Assembly (NCBI RefSeq): GCF_902506505.1
Contig: NZ_LR733406.1
Location: 1,946,117 to 2,010,116 of the forward strand
Source: Pseudomonas sp. 8AS
Lineage (GTDB): Bacteria; Pseudomonadota; Gammaproteobacteria; Pseudomonadales; Pseudomonadaceae
Direction of reading: 5' to 3'
Length of the DNA: 64,000 bases
This document shows, piece by piece, positions 45,425 to 55,375 of the stretch. Each line of letters begins with the position of its first letter. The first letter of the stretch is position 1. The notes under the pieces are model-generated. The model did not search any database, was not told where the DNA came from, and saw only the letters and a program-made list of their open reading frames with translations. A program made the translations under genes and the position numbers.

Positions 45425-45856
45425 ATGCGCAGACTCTTCAGCCTCTTGCTGGCCCTGCCGCTGAGCGCGCTGGCCGACACCGCCGCGGCGCCCGCGGCGA
45501 CTCCGCTGGCCGGTTCCGGCATCGGCGGCCAGCTGGTGCAACTGCTGCTCGGCCTGCTGCTGGTGGTCGGCCTGATCTTCGCCCTGGCCTGGGTCATGCG
45601 CCGGGTGCAGCAGTTCGGCCCGCGCGGCGGCCAGGTGATCAAGCTGGTGGCCAGCCAGGCCCTGGGCCCGCGCGACCGGCTGCTGCTGGTGCAGGTGGGC
45701 GGCGAGCAGATCCTCCTGGGCATCAGCGCCGGGCGCATCAGCCCGCTGCATGTGCTCAAGGAACCGGTCGCCCTGGGCGAGGCCGAGCCGGCCACCCCGG
45801 AGTTCGCCCAGCGTCTGATGGAGCTGCTCGGCAAGGACAATAAGGACAAGACATGA
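45425..45856 (+). CDS. fliO: Flagellar export gate assembly protein FliO
   Basis: FliO helps assemble the FliP export gate. The 143-residue product has a signal-like N-terminus ([20 protein letters not shown]), a membrane helix ([20 protein letters not shown]) and a cytoplasmic domain with [20 protein letters not shown]. It overlaps fliP by 4 bases (ATGA), so translation is coupled. Confidence 0.92.
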   Translation: MRRLFSLLLALPLSALADTAAAPAATPLAGSGIGGQLVQLLLGLLLVVGLIFALAWVMRRVQQFGPRGGQVIKLVASQALGPRDRLLLVQVGGEQILLGISAGRISPLHVLKEPVALGEAEPATPEFAQRLMELLGKDNKDKT

Positions 45857-46608
45857 GCGCCTGGCGCATTCTGCTGACCCTGCTGCTGGCGCTGGCCGCG
45901 CCGCTGGCGTTCGGCGCCGATGACCCCTTGTCGCTCAAGGCCATCACCCTGAGCACCAATGCCGAAGGGCAGCAGGAGTATTCGGTCAGCCTGCAGATCC
46001 TGCTGATCATGACGGCGCTGAGCTTCATCCCGGCCTTCGTCATGCTGATGACCAGCTTCACCCGGATCATCATCGTGTTCTCCATCCTGCGCCAGGCCCT
46101 GGGCCTGCAGCAGACGCCGTCGAACCAGATATTGATCGGCCTGGCGCTGTTCCTGACGATGTTCATCATGGCTCCGGTGTTCGAGCAGATTAACCGCGAG
46201 GCCCTGCAGCCCTACCTCAACGAGCAGCTGCCGGCGCAGGAGGCGATCGGCAAGGCCGAGGTGCCGATCAAGGCCTTCATGCTGGCGCAGACCCGCGCCT
46301 CGGACCTGGAGCTGTTCGTGCGCCTGTCCAAGCGCACCGACATCGCCGCGCCGGACCAGGCGCCGCTGACCATCCTGATCCCGGCGTTCGTCACCTCCGA
46401 GCTGAAGACCGCGTTCCAGATCGGTTTCATGATCTTCATCCCGTTCCTGATCATCGACATGGTGGTGGCCAGCATCCTCATGGCCATGGGCATGATGATG
46501 CTCTCGCCGCTGATCATTTCCCTGCCGTTCAAGATCATGCTGTTCGTCCTGATCGATGGCTGGGCGCTGATCATGGGTACCCTGGCCGGCAGTTTCGGCA
46601 CCCTGTAG
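45853..46608 (+). CDS. fliP: Flagellar export gate protein FliP
   Basis: FliP is the main pore subunit of the export gate. The 251-residue protein has a cleavable signal ([20 protein letters not shown]) and four membrane segments. Conserved stretches include [40 protein letters not shown] and [18 protein letters not shown]. Length is normal. Confidence 0.97.
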   Translation: MSAWRILLTLLLALAAPLAFGADDPLSLKAITLSTNAEGQQEYSVSLQILLIMTALSFIPAFVMLMTSFTRIIIVFSILRQALGLQQTPSNQILIGLALFLTMFIMAPVFEQINREALQPYLNEQLPAQEAIGKAEVPIKAFMLAQTRASDLELFVRLSKRTDIAAPDQAPLTILIPAFVTSELKTAFQIGFMIFIPFLIIDMVVASILMAMGMMMLSPLIISLPFKIMLFVLIDGWALIMGTLAGSFGTL

Positions 46609-46618
46609 CGAGGTTCAG

Positions 46619-46888
46619 ATGACTCCGGAAATAGCCGTCGACCTGTTCCGCGAAGCGCTCTGGCTGACCGCCATGATCGTTGGCCTGATGGTCCTGCCCA
46701 GCCTGCTGGTGGGCCTGCTGGTGGCCATGTTCCAGGCCGCCACGCAGATCAACGAACAGACCCTGAGCTTCGTCCCGCGCCTGCTGGTGATGCTGCTCAC
46801 CCTGATCTGGGCCGGTCCCTGGCTGGTGCGCCAGCTGATGGAGTACACCCAGAACCTGATCCAGAACATCCCGTTGTTGATCGGCTGA
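46619..46888 (+). CDS. fliQ: Flagellar export gate protein FliQ
   Basis: This 89-residue protein has two membrane helices and starts MTPEIAVDLFREALWLTAMI. The conserved LVGLLVAMFQAATQINEQTL follows. FliQ packs around the FliPR gate. The stop overlaps the fliR start (TGATG). Confidence 0.96.
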   Translation: MTPEIAVDLFREALWLTAMIVGLMVLPSLLVGLLVAMFQAATQINEQTLSFVPRLLVMLLTLIWAGPWLVRQLMEYTQNLIQNIPLLIG

Positions 46889-47664
46889 TGTTCGAACTGA
46901 CCAATGCGCAGATCGGCGGCTGGGTCGGCCAGTTCCTCCTGCCGCTGTTTCGCATCGCCTCGATGCTGATGGTCATGCCGGTGATCGGCACCCAGCTGGT
47001 GCCGACGCGGGTGCGCCTGTACCTGGCGCTGGCGATCTGCCTGGTGCTGGCGCCGAATCTGCCGCCGATGCCGCAGGTCGATTCGGTGAGCCTGCAGTCC
47101 ATGCTGCTGATCGGCGAGCAGGTGCTGATCGGGGTGATGTTCGGCTTCGTCCTGCAGCTGTATTTCCACCTGTTCTCGATCGCCGGGCAGATCATCGCCA
47201 TCCAGATGGGCCTGGGCTTCGCCTCCATGGTCGACCCGGCCAATGGCGTGTCGGTGCCGGTGCTCGGCCAGTTCCTGCTGATGCTGGTGACCCTGCTGTT
47301 CCTCGCCATGAACGGCCACCTGGTGGTGTTCGAGGTGCTGGCCGAGAGTTTCGTGACCCTGCCGGTGGGCCAGGGCCTGCTGCTCGATCACTACTGGGAA
47401 CTGGCCGGCAAGCTCAGCTGGGTGCTGGCCGCCGGCCTGCTGCTGGCCCTGCCGGTGGTGATCGCCCTGCTGGTGGTCAACCTGGCCTTCGGCGTGATGA
47501 CCCGTGCGGCGCCGCAGCTGAACATCTTCTCCATCGGTTTCCCGCTGACCCTGGTGCTGGGCCTGTTCATCTTCTGGCTGGGCATCGCCGATTTCCTCGC
47601 CCATTTCCAGGCGCTGACCAGCGACGCCCTGCAACTGCTGCGCGAACTGGCGCAGGCGAGCTAA
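46888..47664 (+). CDS. fliR: Flagellar export gate protein FliR
   Basis: FliR is the single-copy member of the export gate. The 258-residue product has several membrane helices and the family stretches FLLPLFRIASMLMVMPVIGT, QMGLGFASMVDPANGVSVPV and APQLNIFSIGFPLTLVLGLF. The next gene's ribosome site TAAGGAGG overlaps its stop codon. Confidence 0.96.
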   Translation: MFELTNAQIGGWVGQFLLPLFRIASMLMVMPVIGTQLVPTRVRLYLALAICLVLAPNLPPMPQVDSVSLQSMLLIGEQVLIGVMFGFVLQLYFHLFSIAGQIIAIQMGLGFASMVDPANGVSVPVLGQFLLMLVTLLFLAMNGHLVVFEVLAESFVTLPVGQGLLLDHYWELAGKLSWVLAAGLLLALPVVIALLVVNLAFGVMTRAAPQLNIFSIGFPLTLVLGLFIFWLGIADFLAHFQALTSDALQLLRELAQAS

Positions 47665-47673
47665 GGAGGCAGC

Positions 47674-48810
47674 GTGGCGGAAAGCGAAAGCGGTGCCGAC
47701 AAGAGCGAGGAACCCACCAGCAAGCGCCTGGAGGAGGCGCGCAAGAAAGGCCAGATCGCCCGCTCGCGCGAGCTCAATACCCTGGCGGTGACCCTCGCCG
47801 GCGCCATCGCCCTGCTGATGTATGGCGCGCAGATGGGCGATGGCCTGCTGCGCATCATGCGCAGCAACTTCGCCTTGCCACGTGAGGTGCTGCTGGACGA
47901 CGGCTCGATGGCCCTGTACCTGCTGGCGGCCGGCAAGGATGCGCTGGTGCTGCTGCAGCCGTTCCTCATCGTGCTGCTGATCGCCTCCATCGTCGGTCCG
48001 ATCGCCCTGGGCGGCTGGCTGTTTTCCGCCGAGGCGCTGCAGCCCAAGGCCAGCCGGATGAACCCCTGGGAAGGGCTCAAGCGCATGTTCTCGACCAAGG
48101 CCCTGATCGAGCTGCTCAAGGCCCTGGCCAAGTTCATCGTCATCCTGCTGGTCGGCCTCGCCGTGCTCTCGGCCGATCAGAACGACCTGCTGGCCCTGGC
48201 CAATGAGCCGATCGACTCGGCCATCCTGCACGGCGCCCGGATCGTCGGCTGGAGCGCCCTGTGGCTGGCCAGCGGGCTGATCCTGATTGCCGCGGTGGAC
48301 GTGCCGTTCCAGCTGTGGGACGCCAAGCAGAAGCTGATGATGACCAAGCAGGAAGTGCGCGACGAGTACAAGGACAGCGAGGGCAAGCCCGAGGTCAAGT
48401 CGAAGATCCGCCAGCTGCAGCGCGAGATGGCCGAGCGGCGCATGATGCAGGCGGTACCGGAGGCCGACGTGGTGATCACCAACCCGACCCACTTCGCCGT
48501 GGCCCTCAAGTACGACCCGGCCAAGGGCAATGCGCCGGTGCTGCTGGCCAAGGGCGGCGACTTCCTGGCACTGAAGATTCGCGAGATCGCCCAGGAGCAC
48601 AAGGTCACCCTGCTGGAATCGCCGGCCCTGGCGCGGGCGGTGTACTTCTCCACCGAAATCGACCACGAGATCCCCGCCGGTCTGTACCTGGCGGTGGCCC
48701 AGGTGCTGGCCTACGTCTACCAGCTCAAGCAGTTCCGCGCCGGCAAGGGCAAGCGCCCCGGGCCGCTGCCGGAGCTGCCGATTCCGCCGGACCTGCGCCG
48801 CGACGAATAG
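47674..48810 (+). CDS. flhB: Flagellar export switch protein FlhB
   Basis: FlhB sets the change from hook to filament export. The 378-residue protein starts with GTG after a perfect TAAGGAGG, has four membrane segments (about residues 33-200), and carries the self-cleavage site NPTH at 270-273 (VITNPTHFAVALKYD). The C-terminal cytoplasmic domain is complete. A second, orphan FlhB C-terminal gene lies at the right end of the window. Confidence 0.97.
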   Translation: MAESESGADKSEEPTSKRLEEARKKGQIARSRELNTLAVTLAGAIALLMYGAQMGDGLLRIMRSNFALPREVLLDDGSMALYLLAAGKDALVLLQPFLIVLLIASIVGPIALGGWLFSAEALQPKASRMNPWEGLKRMFSTKALIELLKALAKFIVILLVGLAVLSADQNDLLALANEPIDSAILHGARIVGWSALWLASGLILIAAVDVPFQLWDAKQKLMMTKQEVRDEYKDSEGKPEVKSKIRQLQREMAERRMMQAVPEADVVITNPTHFAVALKYDPAKGNAPVLLAKGGDFLALKIREIAQEHKVTLLESPALARAVYFSTEIDHEIPAGLYLAVAQVLAYVYQLKQFRAGKGKRPGPLPELPIPPDLRRDE

Positions 48811-48868
48811 CGGCAGCGGCAGGCCACAGGCGAAAAACCGAGCGCCGCAGCACGTGTTGCGGCCGTTC

Positions 48869-48884
48869 TGGAACGCTTCTTGCG
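48869..48884 (+). promoter_or_regulatory. Sigma-54 promoter of flhA
   Basis: TGGAAC-GCTTC-TTGCG keeps the GG and GC with correct spacing, 57 bases before the GTG start of flhA. flhA is a known FleQ/RpoN target. Confidence 0.75.
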
Positions 48885-48941
48885 ATACCCCGGCCAGGAC
48901 GTGCTTTCGCGTCAAAAGATTGAATGGGCTGGGGAACACAC

Positions 48942-51071
48942 GTGGCACTGGATCGCGCACAAATCATCGGTGACGTACGCACTAATCTCTCGGGATTGCG
49001 CCATGGCAGCCTGGGCATCCCGCTGCTGTTGCTGGTCATGCTCGCCATGGTCATGCTGCCGATTCCGGCGTTCCTCCTCGACGTGCTGTTCACCTTCAGC
49101 ATCGCGCTGTCCATCGTGGTCCTGCTGGTGGCGATCTACGCCTTGCGCCCGCTGGATTTCGCCGTGTTCCCGACCATCCTGCTGGCGGCGACGCTGCTGC
49201 GCCTGGCGCTGAACGTGGCGTCCACCCGGGTGGTGCTGCTGCACGGCCAGGACGGCCACGACGCCGCCGGCAAGGTGATCCAGGCCTTCGGCGAGGTGGT
49301 GATCGGCGGCAACTACGTGGTCGGTATCGTGGTGTTCGCCATCCTCATGATCATCAACTTCGTGGTGGTCACCAAGGGTGCCGGGCGGATTTCCGAAGTC
49401 AGCGCGCGTTTCACCCTGGACGCCATGCCCGGCAAGCAGATGGCCATCGACGCCGACCTCAACTCCGGCCTGATCGATCAGCCGGAAGCCAAGCGGCGGC
49501 GCGTCGAAGTGGCCCAGGAAGCCGACTTCTACGGCTCGATGGACGGTGCCAGCAAGTTCGTCCGCGGCGACGCGGTGGCGGGCCTGCTGATCCTGTTCAT
49601 CAACCTGATCGGTGGCATCGCCATCGGCATGCTGCAGCACGACCTGCCCTTCGCCGAGGCCGGGCGCATCTACACCCTGCTGACCATCGGTGACGGCCTG
49701 GTGGCGCAGATCCCGTCGCTGCTGCTGTCCACCGCCGCGGCGATCATGGTGACCCGGGTATCGACCGCGGAAGACATGGGCGCCCAGGTGACCCGGCAGA
49801 TGTTCGCCTCGCCGCGCGCGCTGGCCGTGGCTGCGGCAATCATGATCGCCATGGGCCTGGTGCCGGGCATGCCGCATTTCTCCTTCATCAGCCTGGGCCT
49901 GATCGCCGCCGGCGCGGCGTACTGGATCGCCAACAAGCAGCGCAAGGTCAAGGCCGAGGAGGTCAAGGAAGTCCAGCGCCAGCAGGAGCTGCTGCCGGCG
50001 CAGAAGGCCCAGGAGGTCAAGGAATTGGGCTGGGACGACGTGACCCCGGTGGACATGGTCGGCCTGGAGGTCGGCTACCGCCTGATTCCGCTGGTCGACC
50101 GGGCTCAGGGCGGGCAGTTGCTGGCGCGGATCAAGGGGGTGCGCAAGAAGCTGTCCCAGGAAATGGGCTTCCTCATGCCCTCGGTGCATATCCGCGACAA
50201 CCTCGATCTGCTGCCCAATGCCTACCGTTTGACTTTGATGGGCGTCAGCGTGGCCGAGGCCGAGGTCTATCCCGAGCGTGAGCTGGCGATCAACCCGGGG
50301 CAGGTATTCGGCCCGCTCAACGGCATCGCCGCCAAGGATCCGGCGTTCGGCCTGGAGGCGGTGTGGATCGATTCGACCCAGCGCGACCAGGCGCAGTCGC
50401 TCGGCTACACGGTGGTCGACGCCAGCACCGTGGTCGCCACCCACCTCAACCAGGTGCTGCACAAGCACGCCCACGAGCTGCTCGGCCACGAGGAAGTGCA
50501 GCAGCTCATGCAGCTGCTGGCCAAGAGCTCGCCGAAGCTGGCCGAGGAGCTGGTGCCGGGGCTGGTATCGCTGTCGACCCTGCTCAAGGTGCTGCAGTCG
50601 CTGCTGCAGGAGCAGGTGCCGGTGCGCGACATCCGCACCATCGCCGAAGCCATCGCCAACGTGGCGCCAAAGAGTCAAGATCCCGCCGCGATGGTCGCCG
50701 CGGTACGCGTCGCGCTGGCCCGCGCAATCGTGCAAAGCGTTGTGGGACTAGAGCCGGAGCTGCCTGTGATCACTCTGGAGCCCAGGTTGGAACAGATTTT
50801 GCTGAATAGCCTGCAGAAGGCCGGTCAGGGCTCCGAGGACGGCATCCTCCTCGAACCCGGAATGGCTGAAAAGCTGCAACGCTCCCTGGTGGATGCGGCG
50901 CAGCGCCAGGAAATGCTCGGCAAACCGGTGATCCTGCTGGTGGCCGGCCCGGTTCGGGCGATGCTCTCGCGCTTTGCGCGACTCGCCGTACCGAGCATGC
51001 ATGTCCTGGCCTACCAGGAAATACCGGATAACAAGCAGGTCACCATCGTTGCGACGGTGGGCCAGAACTGA
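48942..51071 (+). CDS. flhA: Flagellar export gate protein FlhA
   Basis: FlhA is the large nonameric export gate. The GTG at 48942 is chosen because GGGGAA precedes it and it gives MALDRAQIIGDVRTNLSGLR, near the P. aeruginosa start; an ATG at 48924 is possible. The 709-residue product has about eight membrane helices in residues 20-320 with the FHIPEP-type core (DAMPGKQMAIDADLNSGLID) and a large cytoplasmic domain. Confidence 0.96.
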   Translation: MALDRAQIIGDVRTNLSGLRHGSLGIPLLLLVMLAMVMLPIPAFLLDVLFTFSIALSIVVLLVAIYALRPLDFAVFPTILLAATLLRLALNVASTRVVLLHGQDGHDAAGKVIQAFGEVVIGGNYVVGIVVFAILMIINFVVVTKGAGRISEVSARFTLDAMPGKQMAIDADLNSGLIDQPEAKRRRVEVAQEADFYGSMDGASKFVRGDAVAGLLILFINLIGGIAIGMLQHDLPFAEAGRIYTLLTIGDGLVAQIPSLLLSTAAAIMVTRVSTAEDMGAQVTRQMFASPRALAVAAAIMIAMGLVPGMPHFSFISLGLIAAGAAYWIANKQRKVKAEEVKEVQRQQELLPAQKAQEVKELGWDDVTPVDMVGLEVGYRLIPLVDRAQGGQLLARIKGVRKKLSQEMGFLMPSVHIRDNLDLLPNAYRLTLMGVSVAEAEVYPERELAINPGQVFGPLNGIAAKDPAFGLEAVWIDSTQRDQAQSLGYTVVDASTVVATHLNQVLHKHAHELLGHEEVQQLMQLLAKSSPKLAEELVPGLVSLSTLLKVLQSLLQEQVPVRDIRTIAEAIANVAPKSQDPAAMVAAVRVALARAIVQSVVGLEPELPVITLEPRLEQILLNSLQKAGQGSEDGILLEPGMAEKLQRSLVDAAQRQEMLGKPVILLVAGPVRAMLSRFARLAVPSMHVLAYQEIPDNKQVTIVATVGQN

Positions 51072-51083
51072 GGGTTCTAAGCC

Positions 51084-52409
51084 ATGCAAGTCAAACGCTT
51101 CTTCGCCGCCGATATGCGTACCGCCATGAAACTGGTGCGTGACGAGCTGGGCGCCGATGCCGCCATCATCGGCAATCGCCGGGTGGCCGGCGGGGTCGAG
51201 CTGACTGCCGCGCTGGACTATCAGCTGCCCGCCGAGCCGGCGCGCCAGCCCAATCCGGCGCTGGAAGCCGAGCTGCGCAAGACCCAGGCGAAGATCGCCA
51301 ATGCCCAGGCCGACCTGGCCAGCCGCGCCGTGGCCGACGAGCGCAAGGACCGCCAGCTATTCGCCAACGAGTCGCTGATCGCCCCCGAGCTGCCGGCCAC
51401 TGCCGTCAAGGCTCAGCGCCCGGCACCGGCGCCAGTGGCAGCGGCGCCGCAGCGGGCCGGCGCCGACCAGGGCGCCATCGATGCCATGCGCTTCGAACTC
51501 AATGGCCTGCGCGAACTGATCGAAGTGCAACTGGGCTCGATTGCCTGGGGCCAGATGCAGACCCGCAAGCCGGAACAGGCCAACCTGTGGCGTCGCCTGC
51601 AGCGCATGGGCTTGTCCGCCGAGATTTCCAAGGCGCTGCTGGAGCGCGTCGGCAAGGTCGCCGAGCCGCGCCAGGCCTGGCGCATGCTGCTGGCGCACCT
51701 GGCCCACGCGATCCGCACGCCGAAGGTCGAGCCGCTGGAGGAGGGCGGGGTGATCGCCCTGGTCGGTCCGGCCGGCATGGGCAAGACCACCACCCTGGCC
51801 AAGCTGGCCGCGCGCTACGTGCTCAAGTACGGCCCGCAGAGCATCGCCCTGGTGAGCATGGACAGCTTCCGCATCGGCGCCCAGGAGCAGCTGAAGACCC
51901 TTGGGCGCATCCTCGATGTGTCGGTGACCCAGGTCGATCCCGGTCAGTCGCTGGTCCAGGCCCTGGCGCCGCTGGCGCGCAAGCGCGTGGTGCTGATCGA
52001 CACCGCCGGTCTGCCGGCCAATGATCCGGCCCTGCGCATGCAGCTGGAAAGCCTCGCCGGGCGCGGCGTGAATGCCAAGAATTACCTGGTGCTGGCCGCC
52101 ACCAGCCAGAGCCAGGTGCTCAAGGCTGCCTACCACAGCTACAAGCGCTGCGGTCTGGCGGGTTGCATCCTGAGCAAGCTGGATGAAGCCACCAGCCTCG
52201 GCGAGGTTTTAGGGCTGGCTATCAGCCAGCATCTACCGGTAGCCTATCTGACTGATGGGCCTAAGATTCCGGACGATCTGCAACTGCCGCGCAGCCACCA
52301 GCTGGTGAGCCGGGCGGTCAGCCTGCAAAGCGCGGAAGATCCGAGCGAGGAAGCCATGGCGGACGTATTCGCCGGCCTGTACCAGAATCCGGCGCGCCGG
52401 GCGGGTTAG
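51084..52409 (+). CDS. flhF: Polar flagellar GTPase FlhF
   Basis: FlhF is an SRP-like GTPase that places the flagellum at the pole. The 441-residue protein has an N-terminal B domain (about 1-120; VKRFFAADMRTAMKLVRDEL), an N domain and the G domain with G1 LVGPAGMGKTTTLAKLAARY, SMDSFRIGAQEQLKTL and VVLIDTAGLPANDPA. The second G1 residues are A-G-M where many relatives have T-G-V. It follows flhA by 12 bases. Confidence 0.96.
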   Translation: MQVKRFFAADMRTAMKLVRDELGADAAIIGNRRVAGGVELTAALDYQLPAEPARQPNPALEAELRKTQAKIANAQADLASRAVADERKDRQLFANESLIAPELPATAVKAQRPAPAPVAAAPQRAGADQGAIDAMRFELNGLRELIEVQLGSIAWGQMQTRKPEQANLWRRLQRMGLSAEISKALLERVGKVAEPRQAWRMLLAHLAHAIRTPKVEPLEEGGVIALVGPAGMGKTTTLAKLAARYVLKYGPQSIALVSMDSFRIGAQEQLKTLGRILDVSVTQVDPGQSLVQALAPLARKRVVLIDTAGLPANDPALRMQLESLAGRGVNAKNYLVLAATSQSQVLKAAYHSYKRCGLAGCILSKLDEATSLGEVLGLAISQHLPVAYLTDGPKIPDDLQLPRSHQLVSRAVSLQSAEDPSEEAMADVFAGLYQNPARRAG

Positions 52410-52505
52410 GGCGAGCGGTGCTGAGCAAGGCGTTCTAGTGTTGAGGAGCGGTCGGTGGAGTTGCCCGACCAGCCCAGTCCAGGCAAGACAAGGTGTGTAG
52501 AGAAC

Positions 52506-53339
52506 ATGGGTAGTATGCATCCCGTACAGGTGATCGCCGTAACCGGCGGCAAGGGTGGCGTCGGCAAGACCAACGTGTCGGTGAATCTGTCGCTGGCCCT
52601 GGCCGACCTCGGTCGCCGGGTCATGCTGATGGACGCCGACCTGGGCCTGGCCAATGTCGACGTGCTGCTCGGCCTGACCGCCAAGCGCACCCTGGCCGAT
52701 GTGATTTCCGGCGAGTGCGACCTCAAGGACGTGCTGATCCAGGGGCCGGGCGGCATCCGCATCGTGCCGGCCGCCTCCGGCACGCAGAGCATGGTGCAGC
52801 TGACTCCCATGCAGCATGCCGGGCTGATCCAGGCGTTCAGCGATATCAGCGAAAACCTCGATGTGCTGGTGATCGACACCGCCGCGGGGATCGGCGATGG
52901 CGTGGTCAGCTTCGTTCGCGCCGCCCAGGAAGTGATAGTGGTGGTCTGCGACGAACCGACCTCGATCACCGACGCCTACGCCCTGATCAAGCTGCTCAAC
53001 CGCGACTACGGCATGAGCCGTTTCCGTGTGCTGGCCAACATGGCCCACAGTCCCCAGGAAGGCCGCAACCTGTTTGCTAAGCTGACCAAGGTCACCGACC
53101 GCTTCCTCGATGTGGCCCTGCAGTATGTGGGCGCCGTACCGTACGACGAGTCGGTGCGCAAAGCCGTGCAGAAGCAGCGCGCGGTCTATGAAGCTTTCCC
53201 GCGCTCGAAGTGCGCACTGGCGTTCAAGGCGATCGCCCAGAAAGTCGACACCTGGCCGTTGCCGGCCAACCCGCGCGGCCATCTGGAATTCTTCGTCGAG
53301 CGTCTGGTGCAGCAGCCGGTCGCGGGTTCCGCGGTATGA
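52506..53339 (+). CDS. fleN: Flagellar number regulator FleN (ParA/MinD-type ATPase)
   Basis: FleN (FlhG) binds FleQ and holds flagellar number down. The ATG at 52506 gives MGSMHPVQVIAVTGGKGG, near the P. aeruginosa start; a GTG at 52455 would add residues without homology. The 277-residue protein has the deviant Walker A GGKGGVGKTNVSVN, switch segments MDADLGLANVDVLLGL and VIDTAAGIGDGVVSF. Its stop overlaps the fliA start (ATGA), so the two are coupled. Confidence 0.96.
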   Translation: MGSMHPVQVIAVTGGKGGVGKTNVSVNLSLALADLGRRVMLMDADLGLANVDVLLGLTAKRTLADVISGECDLKDVLIQGPGGIRIVPAASGTQSMVQLTPMQHAGLIQAFSDISENLDVLVIDTAAGIGDGVVSFVRAAQEVIVVVCDEPTSITDAYALIKLLNRDYGMSRFRVLANMAHSPQEGRNLFAKLTKVTDRFLDVALQYVGAVPYDESVRKAVQKQRAVYEAFPRSKCALAFKAIAQKVDTWPLPANPRGHLEFFVERLVQQPVAGSAV

Positions 53340-54082
53340 CAGCAGCCAGTGGACTCCGTATGTACAACAAGGCCCAGGCGCAGGACTCCCAGCACCAGTT
53401 GATCGAGCGCCACGCGCCTCTGGTCAAGCGCATTGCCTACCACCTGCTGGCGCGGCTGCCCGCCAGCGTACAGGTGGATGACCTGATCCAGGCCGGCATG
53501 ATCGGCCTGCTCGAAGCCTCGAAAAAGTACGACGGCGGCAAGGGCGCCAGTTTCGAAACCTATGCCGGCATCCGCATCCGCGGCGCCATGCTCGACGAGG
53601 TGCGCAAGGGCGACTGGGCGCCGCGTTCGGTGCACCGCAATACCCGCATGGTCAGCGACGCGATCCGAAAGATTGAAGCGAGAACCGGCAGAGACGCTAA
53701 AGATCAAGAGGTTGCGGCCGAACTCCAATTGAGTCTCGAGGATTACTACGGCATCCTTGGCGACACTTTGGGCAGCCGTCTGTTCAGCTTCGACGACCTG
53801 GTGCAGGACGGCGAGCATGGCGGCATCCATGAAGACACCGGTAGCACCCAGACCGAACCCCTGCATGAACTGGAAGATGAACGCTTCCAGGCGGCGCTGG
53901 CCGATGCCATCGCCAACCTGCCGGAGCGCGAGCGTCTGGTTCTGGCGCTGTATTACGACGAAGAACTGAATCTCAAGGAAATCGGCGAGGTCCTGGGAGT
54001 CAGCGAGTCCCGTGTTAGCCAGCTGCACAGCCAGTGCGCCGCGCGTTTGCGCGCACGGCTGGGCGAGTGGCGGGCGAGCTGA
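53336..54082 (+). CDS. fliA: Flagellar sigma factor FliA (sigma-28)
   Basis: FliA directs RNA polymerase to flagellin and chemotaxis promoters such as those at 23607 and 27481. The 248-residue protein starts MTAASGLRMYNKAQAQDSQ and has region 2 (YHLLARLPASVQVDDLIQAG, YAGIRIRGAMLDEVRKGDW), region 3 and region 4 (LNLKEIGEVLGVSESRVSQL). It is inhibited by FlgM, which is not in the window. Confidence 0.97.
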   Translation: MTAASGLRMYNKAQAQDSQHQLIERHAPLVKRIAYHLLARLPASVQVDDLIQAGMIGLLEASKKYDGGKGASFETYAGIRIRGAMLDEVRKGDWAPRSVHRNTRMVSDAIRKIEARTGRDAKDQEVAAELQLSLEDYYGILGDTLGSRLFSFDDLVQDGEHGGIHEDTGSTQTEPLHELEDERFQAALADAIANLPERERLVLALYYDEELNLKEIGEVLGVSESRVSQLHSQCAARLRARLGEWRAS

Positions 54083-54151
54083 AGGGCAACCGGTTTCACG
54101 ATTGCGACGTCCCCGGGGGCCGAGGGCGTTTAGGACTGTACGGAGGTCGAC

Positions 54152-54538
54152 TTGGACAAGAACATGAAAATCCTCATCGTTGACGACTTTTCGACGATGC
54201 GACGGATCATCAAGAACCTCTTGCGTGATTTGGGTTTCACCAATACCGCCGAAGCGGATGACGGGGTCACCGCGCTGCCGATGCTGCAGAGCGGCAGCTT
54301 CGACTTCCTGGTGACCGACTGGAACATGCCGGGCATGACCGGCATCGACCTGCTGCGCGCAGTACGCGCCGACGAACGCCTGAAAACCCTGCCGGTGCTG
54401 ATGGTGACCGCCGAGGCCAAGCGTGACCAGATCATCGAGGCCGCTCAGGCCGGGGTGAATGGTTACGTGGTCAAGCCGTTCACGGCCCAGGTGCTCAAGG
54501 AGAAGATCGAGAAGATCTTCGAACGGGTTAACGGCTGA
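54152..54538 (+). CDS. cheY: Chemotaxis response regulator CheY
   Basis: CheY carries the phosphoryl signal from CheA to FliM. A TTG start at 54152 lies 5 bases after GGAGG and aligns with E. coli CheY residues before ILIVDD; the usual annotated ATG at 54164 lies too far from that site. The 128-residue receiver has acidic Asp11/Asp12, phospho-acceptor Asp56 in [13 protein letters not shown], and Lys in [10 protein letters not shown]. It follows fliA by 69 bases, in which I see no convincing promoter. Confidence 0.95.
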   Translation: MDKNMKILIVDDFSTMRRIIKNLLRDLGFTNTAEADDGVTALPMLQSGSFDFLVTDWNMPGMTGIDLLRAVRADERLKTLPVLMVTAEAKRDQIIEAAQAGVNGYVVKPFTAQVLKEKIEKIFERVNG

Positions 54539-54557
54539 TGTTCGCCACGAGGGCGCT

Positions 54558-55346
54558 ATGGCACACGATGACTCCTCTCTGGGCGAGCTTGAATCGACCC
54601 TGAAGCTGCATGCAACGCAACTCGTCGACAGCCTGGAAAAAGGTCGTTTTGGCGAAGCGGTGCAACTGATCCACGAACTCAACCAGACCCGCGACCGCGG
54701 GTTGTACCAGGAAGTCGGCCGGCTGACGCGCGAACTGCACAACGCCATCGTCAACTTCCAGATCGATCCGCGCAATCCGCACGCCCAGGAGGTCTCGCAG
54801 ATCAGCGACGCCACCGAGCGCCTGTCCTACGTGGTGCAGATGACCGAGAAAGCGGCCAATCGCACCATGGATCTGGTCGAACAGAGCGCGCCGCTGGTCA
54901 ACGACCTGGGTGACGAGGCGCAGAGCCTGAATGCCGACTGGGGGCGCTTCATGCGTCGCGAGCTGGGGGCCGACGCCTTCCGCGAGCTGGCCAAGCGTAT
55001 CGAGTTGTTCCTCGCCCGTAGCGAGCGCGACAGCCAGAAACTCTCCGGCCACCTCAACGACATCATGCTGGCCCAGGATTACCAGGACCTGACCGGTCAG
55101 GTGATCAAGCGCGTGACCCAGCTGGTCACCGAAGTGGAAAGCAACCTGCTCAAGCTGGTGCTGATGGCCAGTCATGTCGATCGTTTTGCGGGCATCCAGC
55201 ATGACCACGACGTGCTACGCGCCGAGCAAGAACAACAAAAAGAGCCTTCCCGGGGTGAAGGTCCGCAGATTCATGCCGATAAGCGTGAAGACGTCGCGTC
55301 CAGTCAGGACGATGTCGATGATCTGCTGTCCAGCCTGGGATTTTAA
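54558..55346 (+). CDS. cheZ: CheY phosphatase CheZ
   Basis: CheZ removes phosphate from CheY. The ATG at 54558 follows GAGGGC and gives 262 residues, the P. aeruginosa length. The long helical hairpin has the catalytic-Gln segment MLAQDYQDLTGQVIKRVTQL, and the C-terminus ends with the CheY-binding peptide DDVDDLLSSLGF. It sits 19 bases after cheY. Confidence 0.95.
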   Translation: MAHDDSSLGELESTLKLHATQLVDSLEKGRFGEAVQLIHELNQTRDRGLYQEVGRLTRELHNAIVNFQIDPRNPHAQEVSQISDATERLSYVVQMTEKAANRTMDLVEQSAPLVNDLGDEAQSLNADWGRFMRRELGADAFRELAKRIELFLARSERDSQKLSGHLNDIMLAQDYQDLTGQVIKRVTQLVTEVESNLLKLVLMASHVDRFAGIQHDHDVLRAEQEQQKEPSRGEGPQIHADKREDVASSQDDVDDLLSSLGF

Positions 55347-55375
55347 GGCTCTAACAGAGCCTTTGGAGCGCACCG